A stretch of 64,000 nucleotides of DNA from NCBI RefSeq assembly GCF_014652895.1, contig NZ_BMZR01000002.1, positions 372,001-436,000 on the forward strand. Reading direction: 5' to 3'. The position numbers and the translations under genes are program-made. The notes beneath the pieces were generated by a model that had not been told where the DNA came from, made no database searches, and worked only from the letters and a program-made list of their open reading frames with translations. Source of the DNA: Psychrobacter glaciei. GTDB lineage: Bacteria > Pseudomonadota > Gammaproteobacteria > Pseudomonadales > Moraxellaceae. Shown here in pieces: positions 26,934 through 36,033 of the stretch. Numbering within the stretch: the first letter of the stretch is position 1; each line of letters begins with the position of its first letter.

Positions 26934-28238
26934 ATGGCTACAAATACGGATACTTCAAAGACTATCAATGCAGCAGATGATAATAAGCCGACCGGTAGCG
27001 AACAGCGTCCTTACACCATCGTCTTATATGGTGCGACAAGTTTCGTTGGGCAAATTACCGCCCATTATTTAACAAGCTTTTTGTCTGATGCCAAAAATAA
27101 AAATGGCGATAGCGTCACGTGGGCGATAGCGGGTCGTGACGAGGACAAGCTTAACGAATTACAGTCCAAGCTTGAGAACAAAGTAGACATCATTATAGCC
27201 AACAGTAAGGACGCTGCCAGTCTTGATAAGATGACCAAACAAACACAAGTCATCATCTCAACCGTCGGCCCTTACCTAAAATATGGTGAGCCTTTGATCA
27301 AGTCTTGCGCCGAAAATGGTACAGACTATGTCGATCTCACCGGTGAAGCTATCTTTATCAAAGACATGATGGACAAATACCAAGAGACCGCCAAAGAGAG
27401 CGGTGCTCGTATCGTCAACTCCTGTGGTTTTGATTCTATCCCGTCAGATTTGGGCGTTTATTTTACCCAGCAGCAGGCAGAATCTCAGTTCGATAGCACT
27501 TGTGATGTGATTCACATGCGCGTAAAAGCGGCAAAAGGGGGTTTATCTGGTGGTACGATTGCCTCGATGGCGACCATCTTTGAAGAAGTGGGACAAGATA
27601 AATCACGTCGTAAGCAAGTGGCAAACCCTTATCTGCTTAATGATGATAAAGACGTGCCTAGCGTGCGCCAAGCCAATATCAGCAAGCCAGAATATGACAG
27701 TGAGCACAAACGCTGGTTGGCTCCTTTTGTGATGGCAAGCATCAATACCCGTATCGTGCATCGCAGTAACCAACTACTCGGCTATGAATATGGACGTGAT
27801 TTTAAATATGACGAAGCGATGTGGATGACAGATGGCATAAAAGGTAAGCTGTCGAGCTATGCACTGAGCGCTGGGCTGTTAGGATTTGCCACCGCGATGA
27901 TGATTAAGCCAAGCCGCGAGTTACTGTCCAAGCACGTCTTACCAAAAGCTGGCTCTGGCCCGTCGAAGTCTGATCAAGATAATGGTTACTACGATATTCG
28001 TCTCTTTGGCCAAACTGCCAATAAAGACACCATCAATACCAAAGTAACGGGCGACAAAGATCCTGGCTATGGCAGTACATCACGCATGCTGGCACAAGCG
28101 GCCTTGTGTTTAGCGCAAGATATTAGCAAAGACGATGTCTGTGGTGGGTTTTGGACGCCAGCATCTGCAATGGGCAACAAACTGCTAACGCGCCTAGAAA
28201 CGCATGCAGGTCTTAGCTTCGAAATAGTCGAGGGTTAG
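26934..28238 (+). CDS. Saccharopine-dehydrogenase-like NAD(P) oxidoreductase
   Basis: A 434-residue protein with an N-terminal Rossmann fold (VLYGATSFVGQITAHYL at about 30-46), then VISTVGPYLKYGEPL, DLTGEAIFIKDM and NSCGFDSIPSDLGV. This order is typical of the saccharopine dehydrogenase/trans-acting enoyl reductase family found in lipid metabolism. The exact reaction is unknown. A hydrophilic N-terminal tail of about 25 residues precedes the fold. AAGGAT sits before ATG 26934. Monocistronic with a terminator. Confidence 0.88.
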   Translation: MATNTDTSKTINAADDNKPTGSEQRPYTIVLYGATSFVGQITAHYLTSFLSDAKNKNGDSVTWAIAGRDEDKLNELQSKLENKVDIIIANSKDAASLDKMTKQTQVIISTVGPYLKYGEPLIKSCAENGTDYVDLTGEAIFIKDMMDKYQETAKESGARIVNSCGFDSIPSDLGVYFTQQQAESQFDSTCDVIHMRVKAAKGGLSGGTIASMATIFEEVGQDKSRRKQVANPYLLNDDKDVPSVRQANISKPEYDSEHKRWLAPFVMASINTRIVHRSNQLLGYEYGRDFKYDEAMWMTDGIKGKLSSYALSAGLLGFATAMMIKPSRELLSKHVLPKAGSGPSKSDQDNGYYDIRLFGQTANKDTINTKVTGDKDPGYGSTSRMLAQAALCLAQDISKDDVCGGFWTPASAMGNKLLTRLETHAGLSFEIVEG

Positions 28239-28279
28239 ACTTTTATAGATTATAGAACAATAAAACCTTAAGTTTTACT

Positions 28280-28312
28280 AACCGTATCTTGGTAACAGGG
28301 TACGGTTTTTTA
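28280..28312 (+). terminator. Intrinsic terminator after the oxidoreductase gene
   Basis: Arms AACCGTA / TACGGTT with a 14-base loop, followed by TTTT. Confidence 0.7.
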
Positions 28313-28569
28313 ATAGGTAAAACTTCCCATGATTTTTTAGCAGATGTTAATAAATAATAATAACGTACATTTTTGGTGAACAATGTTGCCAGTTTTACCT
28401 TTTTTTATACATTATGCTACACATTCTTAGCCTGATGTCACAGCCATCTATTAGCAACTGACGTAGCATTAAAAACGTTAAAGTAAAGAAACATTAAGGC
28501 AGAAACGTTGAATTAGAAATTATGACGTTATTTATTAAATAAGTAATTATTTCAGTAATAATTTTCATT

Positions 28570-28583
28570 AATGACACGCCCTA
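28570..28583 (+). repeat. Solo right end of the TA-type element
   Basis: aatgacacgcccta equals the outer end of the element (gacacgccct followed by A). No left partner is seen; a relic upstream of the secreted-protein gene. Confidence 0.5.
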
Positions 28584-28666
28584 ATGACTCAGTATAAAAA
28601 TAAGCCCTATAAGCAAGCCACCATTCTGACTACAACACATCTATTTATAATTAAAAGGAAGTAACT

Positions 28667-29503
28667 ATGAAATTGAATATATTGACCGCCGCTGTCATCA
28701 CCTCAGGTCTGGCAATGATTGGCAGTAATGCAAATGCTGGGATGACGACCGATACTCACGGCAACGTAGGCTACGACAGTTACGACGAGTGCGTCACTGC
28801 TGTCAAAGATGGCTCAGCCAAATTTTATACCCCTTATACGTATCAAAATCCCAAGCGCCAAGCTGGTGAAACCTCTGTCAAAAAAATGCGCTTATCTGAT
28901 GTTATGATTCCACAGAATGTCGTTGACAGCAATAACTTGAATACTAGCGACTATACAGCAGGCGCTTGTGATTTAGGCGTTGGACAATCGAATGGTCGCT
29001 ACGGCGTGTCGGGTGCCTTGGTCGGAAAATACGTTCCCATCGCTGCTGATATGCCAGTCAACGTTTATATGGACAAAAACGGCAATCCTGTCCGTCTAAG
29101 TATGCAACAGTGTGACAATCATTTTAGCACCAAATTCCCGACACCAATTATGGCTGAAGTCACTGAAACTGGCGCGCCAGAAGCACAACTTGCGATTACT
29201 GAAGAGCGCAATGTAGAGCCAGTCATTATCGAAACCACTCGTGTTATTCGACCCGCTAAGTATCGGGTAAAAGAAGTAATCGTCGCCCCCGTGGATCAAA
29301 TCAAACGTGTCAACACGGCTAACGGTACTGCCATTGCTGTAGAAGACGCTGGACGTACCGTCGTCGTTGGCGAAGCAGCAGATGCCGAGGTAATCGACAG
29401 TACAGAAATTAGCCAGACTTTCCCAGTTATCCGTGTCCCTGATAATGACTTACAGCAGCGCGTTATCGACCCTACGACTGGTAGATATGTCATCGTCGAA
29501 TAG
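28667..29503 (+). CDS. Secreted protein of unknown function
   Basis: A 278-residue precursor. Signal peptide of about 24 residues (ending SNANA-GMTTD), ribosome site AAGGAAGT. The mature N-terminal half has three Cys (DECV, GACDLG, QQCDNHF) and YDSYDECVTAVKDGSAKFYTP. The C-terminal half (about 165-278) is rich in Val/Ile/Thr with repeated V-I-E-T/V-I-R-V elements, likely beta strands. I recognise no family. Exported location is the only firm inference. Confidence 0.75.
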   Translation: MKLNILTAAVITSGLAMIGSNANAGMTTDTHGNVGYDSYDECVTAVKDGSAKFYTPYTYQNPKRQAGETSVKKMRLSDVMIPQNVVDSNNLNTSDYTAGACDLGVGQSNGRYGVSGALVGKYVPIAADMPVNVYMDKNGNPVRLSMQQCDNHFSTKFPTPIMAEVTETGAPEAQLAITEERNVEPVIIETTRVIRPAKYRVKEVIVAPVDQIKRVNTANGTAIAVEDAGRTVVVGEAADAEVIDSTEISQTFPVIRVPDNDLQQRVIDPTTGRYVIVE

Positions 29504-29938
29504 TTTTTTATACAGGACAAAGGCTTGACTCTCAGTAGGTCATGCGCTTATTTAGTAACCGACATACCTAAAGATAAGGTGGCGGCACTCCTATTCTTAC
29601 CTGACAATAAGAATACAATAGTTGCACAAAGTCACCTGCGAGCGCTTGTCTGTTAGATTTTTAATCTATGTACTACTGAAATAATAATGGCTTAGTTGGT
29701 ATTCTCTTGCTTAGAGTTTTATTAGATGATTTTATAAAGCTTTTCGTTCAAATTGGTCATGATAATCGCTATACGGTTGTCATGATTTTATTTTATCTAC
29801 ACGTTAAATGTTAGATATACTAAATATATATATTCAAAATACTAAATTAATTTATGATAAATGAAAGCATGTAAATAAGCGTCAAGTTTGAAATACTTTA
29901 AGCTGACACTATAAGAATGCAAACTGAGGAATCAACTG
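29504..29938. other. 435-bp AT-rich intergenic region
   Basis: Between two rightward secreted-protein genes. Contains a small hairpin tattctta/taagaata (about 29592-29615) not followed by a T-run and very AT-rich DNA at 29800-29870. No gene recognised. Confidence 0.45.
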
Positions 29939-30448
29939 ATGAAAAACCGTACCCTACCTTTATCGTTACTTATTGGTGCCGCACTTACTATCCCAAGCTT
30001 GGCCATGGCAGCACCTGCTGAGACTGCACAAGCAAATATGCAAAATACTACTACCGCTACCACACTCGAGACTGAAGCTGTAAATGCTGACAATCAATCA
30101 GTACCAAATCAATCTAATTCGATTCAGATCAGCGAAACTCAGCGCATCTCAAGAGCAAGCGTGAATAGCAACGCTAATCAACAGCAAATGGCTCCTAAGC
30201 TTCAAGCACAACAACAAGATCAAGATATACAAGTACAACAACAAGAGATGCAGCAAGCACAACAACAAGCTATGCAAGCACAACAACAGGCTATGCAAGC
30301 CAAACAACAAGCCATGCAGCAAGCCGAACAACAAGCGATGCAAGATCCAGAAGAAGCAATGCAACAACAAGAGATGCTACAAGAAGATCCACAAGAAGAC
30401 ATGCTAGATGAAGAGGATTTATTAGAGTCAGAACAAGACGACCAATAA
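29939..30448 (+). CDS. Secreted Gln/Met-rich low-complexity protein
   Basis: A 169-residue precursor with a signal peptide (ending AMA-APAE). Residues about 90-140 are an imperfect array of QQAMQA/QQEMQ units, and the last 25 residues are acidic (DPQEDMLDEEDLLESEQ). The mature protein should be disordered or coiled and periplasmic or exported. No family recognised. GAGGAATC lies about nine bases before the ATG. It is followed by a strong terminator. Confidence 0.75.
   Translation: MKNRTLPLSLLIGAALTIPSLAMAAPAETAQANMQNTTTATTLETEAVNADNQSVPNQSNSIQISETQRISRASVNSNANQQQMAPKLQAQQQDQDIQVQQQEMQQAQQQAMQAQQQAMQAKQQAMQQAEQQAMQDPEEAMQQQEMLQEDPQEDMLDEEDLLESEQDDQ
30235..30375 (+). repeat. Imperfect coding repeats (caacaa-g-c/a-atgcaagca units)
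   Basis: Degenerate units of about 18-21 bp encode the QQAMQA array; unit boundaries are at 30241, 30262, 30283, 30304 and 30328. Such arrays can vary in copy number between strains. Confidence 0.7.
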
Positions 30449-30510
30449 GCTGAGTTATTAGCCACGCTAAAGCACTTCTAGTAACATATATCTCAAATAT
30501 ATTCCCAATA

Positions 30511-30539
30511 AAAAAGGCAGCCTAATGGCTGCCTTTTTT
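30511..30539. terminator. Bidirectional terminator between the Gln-rich gene and tex
   Basis: Arms AAAAAGGCAGCC / GGCTGCCTTTTT with loop TAAT, between convergent genes. Confidence 0.9.
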
Positions 30540-30593
30540 ATTGATTATTGCTGTTAATTATTTAGAAATGACTTAAGAAACCCATAAAGCCAC

Positions 30594-33131
30594 TTATTTT
30601 TTAGTTTTAGTCACACCTGCTTCTTGTAACAAGGCACCAAACGTACCTAACTTGCTAGGTGCTTCTGTTTTATCAGCCCTTGGCGCTTTGCTACGATTGT
30701 TGCTCGCGTTGTCTTTATCCTGACGCTTACCACGTGGCTTAGACGGACGTTTATCAGCAGCTGGGCGACTGCTACTTGGACGGTCACTACGCGAGCGATT
30801 ACCCTTCTCATCAGAACCAGCATCTCTCGCAGTAGGTTTTGCTGCTGGGCGTGCAGGTTTTTCAGATTCAGGCTTCATGCTAAACCCGATACGGCCACGT
30901 TTTTCATCAATAGAAATAACACGAACTGACACGATATCACCCGGCTTGACGCGGTTCATTGGATCGGCAACGAAATCATTGGCCATCTGTGAGATATGCA
31001 CTAAGCCATCTTGATGGACACCAACGTCAATAAAGCAACCGAAAGCCGTCACATTGGTAACTACGCCTTCTAACGTCATCCCTTCGCTCAGATCTTTGAT
31101 GCTATTGACATCGTCACGGAAATTAGCCGTTTTGAACTCAGGACGTGGATCGCGAGCAGGTTTGGCAAGCTCTTCGATGATGGCTTTTACGCTGATATTG
31201 TCATCATTTGCAGCGAGCGCAGTAGTGTCGATCGTGTTTAGTACACCATCATTCCCCAGTACTTCCGGCAATGCTTTACCGGTTTGCGCAAGTAAGCTAT
31301 CAACCAGCGCATAGCTTTCTGGATGCACACCAGTCGCATCAAGTGGATTGCTACCGTCGTGTATGCGTAAGAAGCCTGCTGCCTGCTCAAAGGTCTTAGC
31401 ACCTAAGCGCGGAACGTTTTTAAGCGCCTCACGGCTATCAAATGCGCCGTGCTCTTTACGATAGGTAACGATTTGCTGCGCAACGTTTTTATTCAAACCA
31501 GCAATGTGTGCCAAAATAGCAGGGCTTGCCGTATTCACATCAACCCCAACCGCGTTCACGCTGTCTTGGGTCACTTTATCCAAGCTATCAGCCAACTGGT
31601 TTTGGTTGACATCATGCTGATATTGACCAACGCCAATCGCTTTTGGATCTACTTTGACCAGCTCTGACAACGGATCTTGTAAGCGACGCGCGATAGAAAC
31701 CGCACCGCGTACAGAGACATCTAAATTGGCAAGCTCATCACTGGCAAGCTCACTCGCCGAATAAACAGAGGCGCCTGATTCATTCACGATAACCGCTTTG
31801 GCTTTTAGCTCAGAATTGGCCGCCAAAATCTCTTTAATCATCGCATCTGTTTCGCGGCTCGCCGTACCGTTACCGATAGCTACTAAATCAACGTTGTAAG
31901 TGCTTAACAGCTCATCGATGACTTTTTTAGCTGCATCCATCTTATTATCGGGTGCAAATGGATAGACCGTTGCGACGACAGGCTTGTCTTCGTTATCCAA
32001 CATGACATGACCTTGGGCATCAACGATGGACATTTTTACGCCATGACGAATACCAGGATCAACGCCTAAGATAACCTTACGACCAGCAGGTGCTGACATC
32101 AATAGGTGCTGTAAATTATTGGCAAACACATCAATCGCATCTGCTTCAGCGGTCAAACGTTTTTCAGTCAATAAACGATGCTCGATATGCGGACGCCATT
32201 TTTCTTTCCACAAGCTACTCGCCGCTTCTGCTAAAAACTCACGACGGGCAGCAGGTGCCTTGGCATCGATATCAAAATGAGCAATAATCTTTTCGATAAA
32301 AGGGGTGTCTTCGCCTTCAATTTTGAGACCCAAAACGTTTTCTTGGCGACCACGTAGCATCGCTAATAGGCGATGGTTCGGTAGACGAGCAAGACTTTCA
32401 CTGTGCTCAAAATAGTCTTTAAACTTCTCGCCGACTTCTCGCTTATCATCACTGGCAACTGCCGAGACGATACTGGCCGTTTTGGCAAAACCACTGCGCA
32501 AGTTATCCAGCAGATCTAACGCCTGCGTCCATTCATCAACGATGATGGCCTGTACGCCAGCCAGCTGCTTGTCGATATCGCTAAAGTCGACCTCAATCTC
32601 ATTACCGCTATCGTCAGAGATACTAGATGGCGCTTGATAGTCAGCCAATGCCTCTGTTGGGGTAATCTCTTGTGTTAAGACTGCTTGAGCAGCCACATCG
32701 AGACCGGCAGCGCGTGCTTTGGCCGCTGGTGAACGGCGACGCGGACGGTAAGGCAAGTAGATGTCTTCAAGCTCAAGTTTAGACGTCGCATTATCAATAC
32801 GCGTCTGTAGCTCGTCGGTCAAATTGCCTTGCGTACTAAGCAGCTCAGTAATTTTAAGGCGACGCGTTGCCATGTCGCGCTCATAATTGAGCGACTTCTC
32901 TAAAGCTCGCAGCTGCGCATCGTCAAGATTCTGCGTTTTTTCTTTACGGTAACGCGCAATAAACGGAACGGTCGCGCCTTCATCATAAAGTTTGACAAAC
33001 GCATTGACTTGAGCAGTCTTAATGCCAAGCGCGCGAGCAAGCTTGTCGTGAATATTCGCGTGTGTGGTTGCATCCAAAACCTGTGCATTTGTCGAGGTTT
33101 GAGATGGCGTTAAGGTATCAGTGCTACTCAT
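30594..33131 (-). CDS. tex: RNA-binding transcription accessory protein Tex
   Basis: An 845-residue nucleic-acid-binding protein, the bacterial relative of Spt6. In order: helical N-terminal domain with PFIARYRKEKTQNLDDAQLR; YqgF-like domain (ILGVDPGIRHGVKMSIVD, AIGNGTASRETD); helix-hairpin-helix repeats (VNTASPAILAHIAGL, LKNVPRLGAKTFEQAAG); S1 domain (about 675-745, GMTLEGVVTNVTAFGCFID). A basic Ser/Arg/Lys/Pro-rich tail of about 70 residues follows, ending in LGTFGALLQEAG. No clear ribosome site before the ATG. Single gene. Confidence 0.95.
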   Translation of the reverse strand: MSSTDTLTPSQTSTNAQVLDATTHANIHDKLARALGIKTAQVNAFVKLYDEGATVPFIARYRKEKTQNLDDAQLRALEKSLNYERDMATRRLKITELLSTQGNLTDELQTRIDNATSKLELEDIYLPYRPRRRSPAAKARAAGLDVAAQAVLTQEITPTEALADYQAPSSISDDSGNEIEVDFSDIDKQLAGVQAIIVDEWTQALDLLDNLRSGFAKTASIVSAVASDDKREVGEKFKDYFEHSESLARLPNHRLLAMLRGRQENVLGLKIEGEDTPFIEKIIAHFDIDAKAPAARREFLAEAASSLWKEKWRPHIEHRLLTEKRLTAEADAIDVFANNLQHLLMSAPAGRKVILGVDPGIRHGVKMSIVDAQGHVMLDNEDKPVVATVYPFAPDNKMDAAKKVIDELLSTYNVDLVAIGNGTASRETDAMIKEILAANSELKAKAVIVNESGASVYSASELASDELANLDVSVRGAVSIARRLQDPLSELVKVDPKAIGVGQYQHDVNQNQLADSLDKVTQDSVNAVGVDVNTASPAILAHIAGLNKNVAQQIVTYRKEHGAFDSREALKNVPRLGAKTFEQAAGFLRIHDGSNPLDATGVHPESYALVDSLLAQTGKALPEVLGNDGVLNTIDTTALAANDDNISVKAIIEELAKPARDPRPEFKTANFRDDVNSIKDLSEGMTLEGVVTNVTAFGCFIDVGVHQDGLVHISQMANDFVADPMNRVKPGDIVSVRVISIDEKRGRIGFSMKPESEKPARPAAKPTARDAGSDEKGNRSRSDRPSSSRPAADKRPSKPRGKRQDKDNASNNRSKAPRADKTEAPSKLGTFGALLQEAGVTKTKK

Positions 33132-33490
33132 AGACGTATCAATCGTTGATAAATGGTGTTTGGCATTATAGCAAAAGCTGCATGAATAAAAATCCTTTTT
33201 ATCTTTTCCTTATTTATCTGTGATTTTATAGCTTAATTCGGTTGCTATCCTAAGTTCTGTAGCCTTGTTAAACAAACGCATACAGCATTTATGCCTACAG
33301 GTGATGCAATTGGCGGTGCAATCTTATACACTAAAGTACCAATAGCGCAAATATTGATACGCACTGACGAATTGAACAAAAGTTTTTTATTTATATGCAA
33401 TTTCTATAATAAATGGCTCAACCATAAAATAACGACAGTGTTTTTGCTGATAATTTCTACTAATAATAATTTTTATAAGAGGATGCCTGT
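33132..33490. other. 359-bp intergenic region, divergent promoters
   Basis: AT-rich DNA between tex and the response-regulator gene; must hold both promoters. Nothing further is recognised. Confidence 0.45.
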
Positions 33491-34249
33491 ATGCCTGATA
33501 ATAACAGCCCCGATACTTTGACTCAGCGTATCTTAGTGGTCGATGATGATGCCCGTCTGCGTTCTTTATTACAACGCTTCCTAGAAGATGATGGCTTCGT
33601 CGTTCGTACTGCCCATGATGGCAGTCAAATGGACAAGTTGATGCAACGTGAGCTTTTTTCTTTGGTGGTATTGGACTTGATGCTACCGGGTGAAGATGGC
33701 ATTAGTATTTGTAAGCGTCTGCGTGAAGACAATGGCGATATTCCAATCATCATGCTAACTGCAAAAGGCGGTGATGCTGATCGTATCGCTGGTCTTGAAG
33801 CGGGTGCAGATGATTATCTACCTAAGCCCTTTAACCCAAAAGAGCTGCTTGCTCGTATCAAAGCGGTACTGCGTCGTCAAAATCGCGAGCTGCCGGGTGC
33901 GCCAAGTCATCAGCTTGAAGTGGTTGAGTTTGGACCTTGGACACTTGATTTATCGACTCGTACGCTCAAACGTGATGGCAATGTCGTTACCTTAACGACT
34001 GGTGAATTTTCAGTACTAAAAGCTTTGGTTCAGCATCCCCGTGAGCCGTTAACTCGCGATAAGCTGATGAATCTAGCCCGTGGTCGTGAATGGGGTGCGA
34101 TGGAGCGTTCTATCGATGTACAAGTCTCACGTCTGCGCCGCCTCATTGAGGACAATCCTTCGCAAGCCCGCTATATTCAAACCGTTTGGGGCGTAGGCTA
34201 CGTGTTCGTTCCTGACGAAGCCGAAGTTGAAACGGCAAAAAGTGAATAG
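33491..34249 (+). CDS. ompR: OmpR-type two-component response regulator
   Basis: A 252-residue DNA-binding regulator. The receiver domain (about 14-125) has the acidic pocket DDD (18-20), phosphoacceptor Asp62 (VVLDLMLPG), Thr in MLTAKG and Lys in YLPKPF. The OmpR/PhoB winged helix (about 145-240) ends TVWGVGYVFVPD, as in OmpR itself. GAGGAT sits nine bases before the ATG. The close match to OmpR suggests osmolarity/porin control, but no EnvZ-type kinase lies beside it; the next gene is a CobW-type GTPase 55 bp downstream. Confidence 0.9.
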   Translation: MPDNNSPDTLTQRILVVDDDARLRSLLQRFLEDDGFVVRTAHDGSQMDKLMQRELFSLVVLDLMLPGEDGISICKRLREDNGDIPIIMLTAKGGDADRIAGLEAGADDYLPKPFNPKELLARIKAVLRRQNRELPGAPSHQLEVVEFGPWTLDLSTRTLKRDGNVVTLTTGEFSVLKALVQHPREPLTRDKLMNLARGREWGAMERSIDVQVSRLRRLIEDNPSQARYIQTVWGVGYVFVPDEAEVETAKSE

Positions 34250-34304
34250 TATTTACTTTATAATTGCTGCTTTATAACCACTTACGACGATGGTTTAGAC
34301 AACA

Positions 34305-35510
34305 ATGGCTTTGACCACATCTACTATGATTCAAAACATACCCTGCACTTTGGTGACAGGGTTTTTGGGCGCGGGTAAAACCACCGTCATCAACCAGCTA
34401 CTCTCTAGCAAGCCTACCGATGAGCGCTGGGCGCTATTGATTAACGAGTTTGGGCGTATTGGCATTGATGGTGCGCTGCTAGCAAGTGCGCAAGACGAAA
34501 ATGCTGATGCAGGTAACATTGCCATTCGTGAAGTCAGTGGTGGCTGTATTTGTTGTACCAGTCAACTGCCCCTACAAATTGCGATTACTCGCCTGCTTAG
34601 TGACCATCGTCCGCAGCGTCTTATTATCGAACCCACTGGATTGGCACATCCGCGCGAGTTGATACAACAATTGAGCGCGCCACATTGGCAGACAGCGCTC
34701 AATATGCAGGCCGTGATTACGGTGCTAAGCGGCGTGCAATGGCAACAACAAAAGTATCGCTCGCACGATGGTTTTCAAGCGCATGTCCGTGATGCTGATG
34801 TCTTAGTGATCAATCGCTATACGCAACTGGATGCAGATGAACTCAAGGCTTTACAAGAGTGGATAGCAATGCTCAATGCTGAGGTGGCTGTCATCTGGAC
34901 AGAGTCTCTCTCTCGAACCGAAGATAATAGCTCAAATAATACAACTACTTTGAATACCCCCTCATCAACGCTGATAGCACAGCTGACCAAACCAAGCCAT
35001 ACCATCTCTCAGCAACGCGCTACCGATAAAACCAAGCCTAATCAGATTCGTACTTCTTTAAAGCCATTTACTAGCTTGATGTCTAACCGAGCTACAGAGA
35101 ACGACCAAAGTCTTGAAGACATAGAGGCAGATACCGATCTACCCTACCGCTATCATGAGCAACAACAAGATGTGCTGCTAGGTGGCTGGTGCTTGCCTGC
35201 ACATTATGTGTTTAATGCTGATGGTCTACAAGAATGGCTGTTAAGACTGCCTAACTGGCAACGTATTAAAGGCTTGGTTAACACCTCTGATGGTTGGTTA
35301 AAGATTAATTTTACGCCTGACAGTTTGACTATCACCACGGCGAGCGCCCAAATTGATAGCCGACTAGAGGTGATTTTGCAGTCAGTTATAGATAACGGTG
35401 TAGTGTCTAACAAAGCAGAAGTAGAGAATACACTACCGTCATTATCTTCACTAGATTGGCAGGCTTGCGACAATGAGCTGATGGCGCTGGTGATTGAAGA
35501 CACGCCCTAG
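34305..35510 (+). CDS. CobW/COG0523 family GTPase (metal chaperone-like)
   Basis: A 401-residue G3E GTPase. Walker A GFLGAGKTT (19-27), metal-binding GGCICC (Cys81, Cys83, Cys84), IIEPTGLAHP and guanine-specificity-region NRYT. C-terminal CobW domain (about 310-390) with WLLRLPNWQRIKGLVNT. A Ser/Thr/Asn-rich insertion (about 205-255) separates the two. The family delivers zinc or other metals; the client is unknown. No clear ribosome site; 55 bp after ompR. The last codons and stop (ATT GAA GAC ACG CCC TAG) coincide with the terminal sequence of the mobile-element family, so the C-terminus seems reshaped by an insertion. Confidence 0.88.
   Translation: MALTTSTMIQNIPCTLVTGFLGAGKTTVINQLLSSKPTDERWALLINEFGRIGIDGALLASAQDENADAGNIAIREVSGGCICCTSQLPLQIAITRLLSDHRPQRLIIEPTGLAHPRELIQQLSAPHWQTALNMQAVITVLSGVQWQQQKYRSHDGFQAHVRDADVLVINRYTQLDADELKALQEWIAMLNAEVAVIWTESLSRTEDNSSNNTTTLNTPSSTLIAQLTKPSHTISQQRATDKTKPNQIRTSLKPFTSLMSNRATENDQSLEDIEADTDLPYRYHEQQQDVLLGGWCLPAHYVFNADGLQEWLLRLPNWQRIKGLVNTSDGWLKINFTPDSLTITTASAQIDSRLEVILQSVIDNGVVSNKAEVENTLPSLSSLDWQACDNELMALVIEDTP
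35493..35510 (+). repeat. Solo right end of the TA-type element inside the GTPase gene
   Basis: attgaagacacgccctag matches attgaggacacgccctag at 15034-15051 with one difference. The gene's last residues and TAG stop are encoded by it. Confidence 0.6.
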
Positions 35511-35550
35511 TTACCTATAAAAAGACTCCCTTTTAAAAATACTACGCTCA

Positions 35551-35599
35551 AAAAAAAGACCAACGCTACTAAGTAAAATAGTAGTGTTGGTCTTTTTTT
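35551..35599. terminator. Bidirectional terminator after the GTPase gene
   Basis: Long arms AAAGACCAACGCTACT / AGTAGTGTTGGTCTTT (one mismatch) with A- and T-runs, between convergent genes. Confidence 0.9.
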
Positions 35600-35615
35600 A
35601 ATTAACTTGTACTAA

Positions 35616-35882
35616 TTAACGCAATTGACTGTCTTTACTGCCGCGACGATTAAACAGTTCAGCCGCTCTCGCCTCTTGCTCAAGCTCGGTTTGACAGCCG
35701 ACGCAGTGCTGCACACCCGGCACGGCGATACGACGCACTTCTGGAATCGGGTTGCCACACTCATCACAAAATTCCGCACTCTTACCCGTTGGTTGCGCAC
35801 GCCTCGCGCGCTCAAGCGCATCATTGACCGTCGCATCCATTTGTTCGTGCTCGGCACCATCTTTTGACCAGCCACCTGCCAT
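35616..35882 (-). CDS. DksA/TraR-family C4 zinc-finger protein (YbiI-like)
   Basis: An 88-residue protein with the DksA-type zinc finger C39-x2-C42-x17-C60-x2-C63 (CDECGNPIPEVRR, HCVGC). It lacks the long N-terminal coiled coil of true DksA and so resembles YbiI/TraR-like short forms; binding in the RNA polymerase secondary channel is possible but unproven. AAAGGAT precedes ATG 35882. Confidence 0.9.
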   Translation of the reverse strand: MAGGWSKDGAEHEQMDATVNDALERARRAQPTGKSAEFCDECGNPIPEVRRIAVPGVQHCVGCQTELEQEARAAELFNRRGSKDSQLR

Positions 35883-35983
35883 AATCTTATCCTTTTTGTC
35901 TATTATTATTAATATCTTATAAGATAAAAGTCTTTAAGAACAGATAGATGGGGCTTTCTAATCCTAATTACAACCCGCCAGCG

Positions 35984-36021
35984 ACTGTAAAAAACATATA
36001 TGATGCTATGGTTTTTACAGT
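35984..36021. other. Near-perfect 15-bp inverted repeat
   Basis: actgtaaaaaacata and tatggtttttacagt form a hairpin with an eight-base loop and one mismatch, 12 bp downstream of the yciK-like stop and about 100 bp upstream of the zinc-finger gene. It has no T-run beyond it, so it may be a weak terminator or an operator. Confidence 0.45.
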
Positions 36022-36033
36022 AATCTTTCTCTG

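Larger units (their letters stand above)
28239..28666. other. 428-bp intergenic region with terminator and repeat end
   Basis: Holds the terminator at 28280-28312, a solo element end at 28573-28582 and otherwise AT-rich DNA that should carry the promoter of the secreted-protein gene downstream. No ORF of note. Confidence 0.5.

Noticed and set aside
30149..30465. Minus-strand open frames rich in Leu, Cys and Ser over the Gln-rich gene
   Set aside because: They are mirror images of the CAA/ATG/GCA repeats of the plus-strand gene, which has a signal peptide, ribosome site and terminator.
35616..35882. True DksA
   Set aside because: At 88 residues it lacks the long N-terminal coiled coil, so only the zinc-finger family can be claimed.
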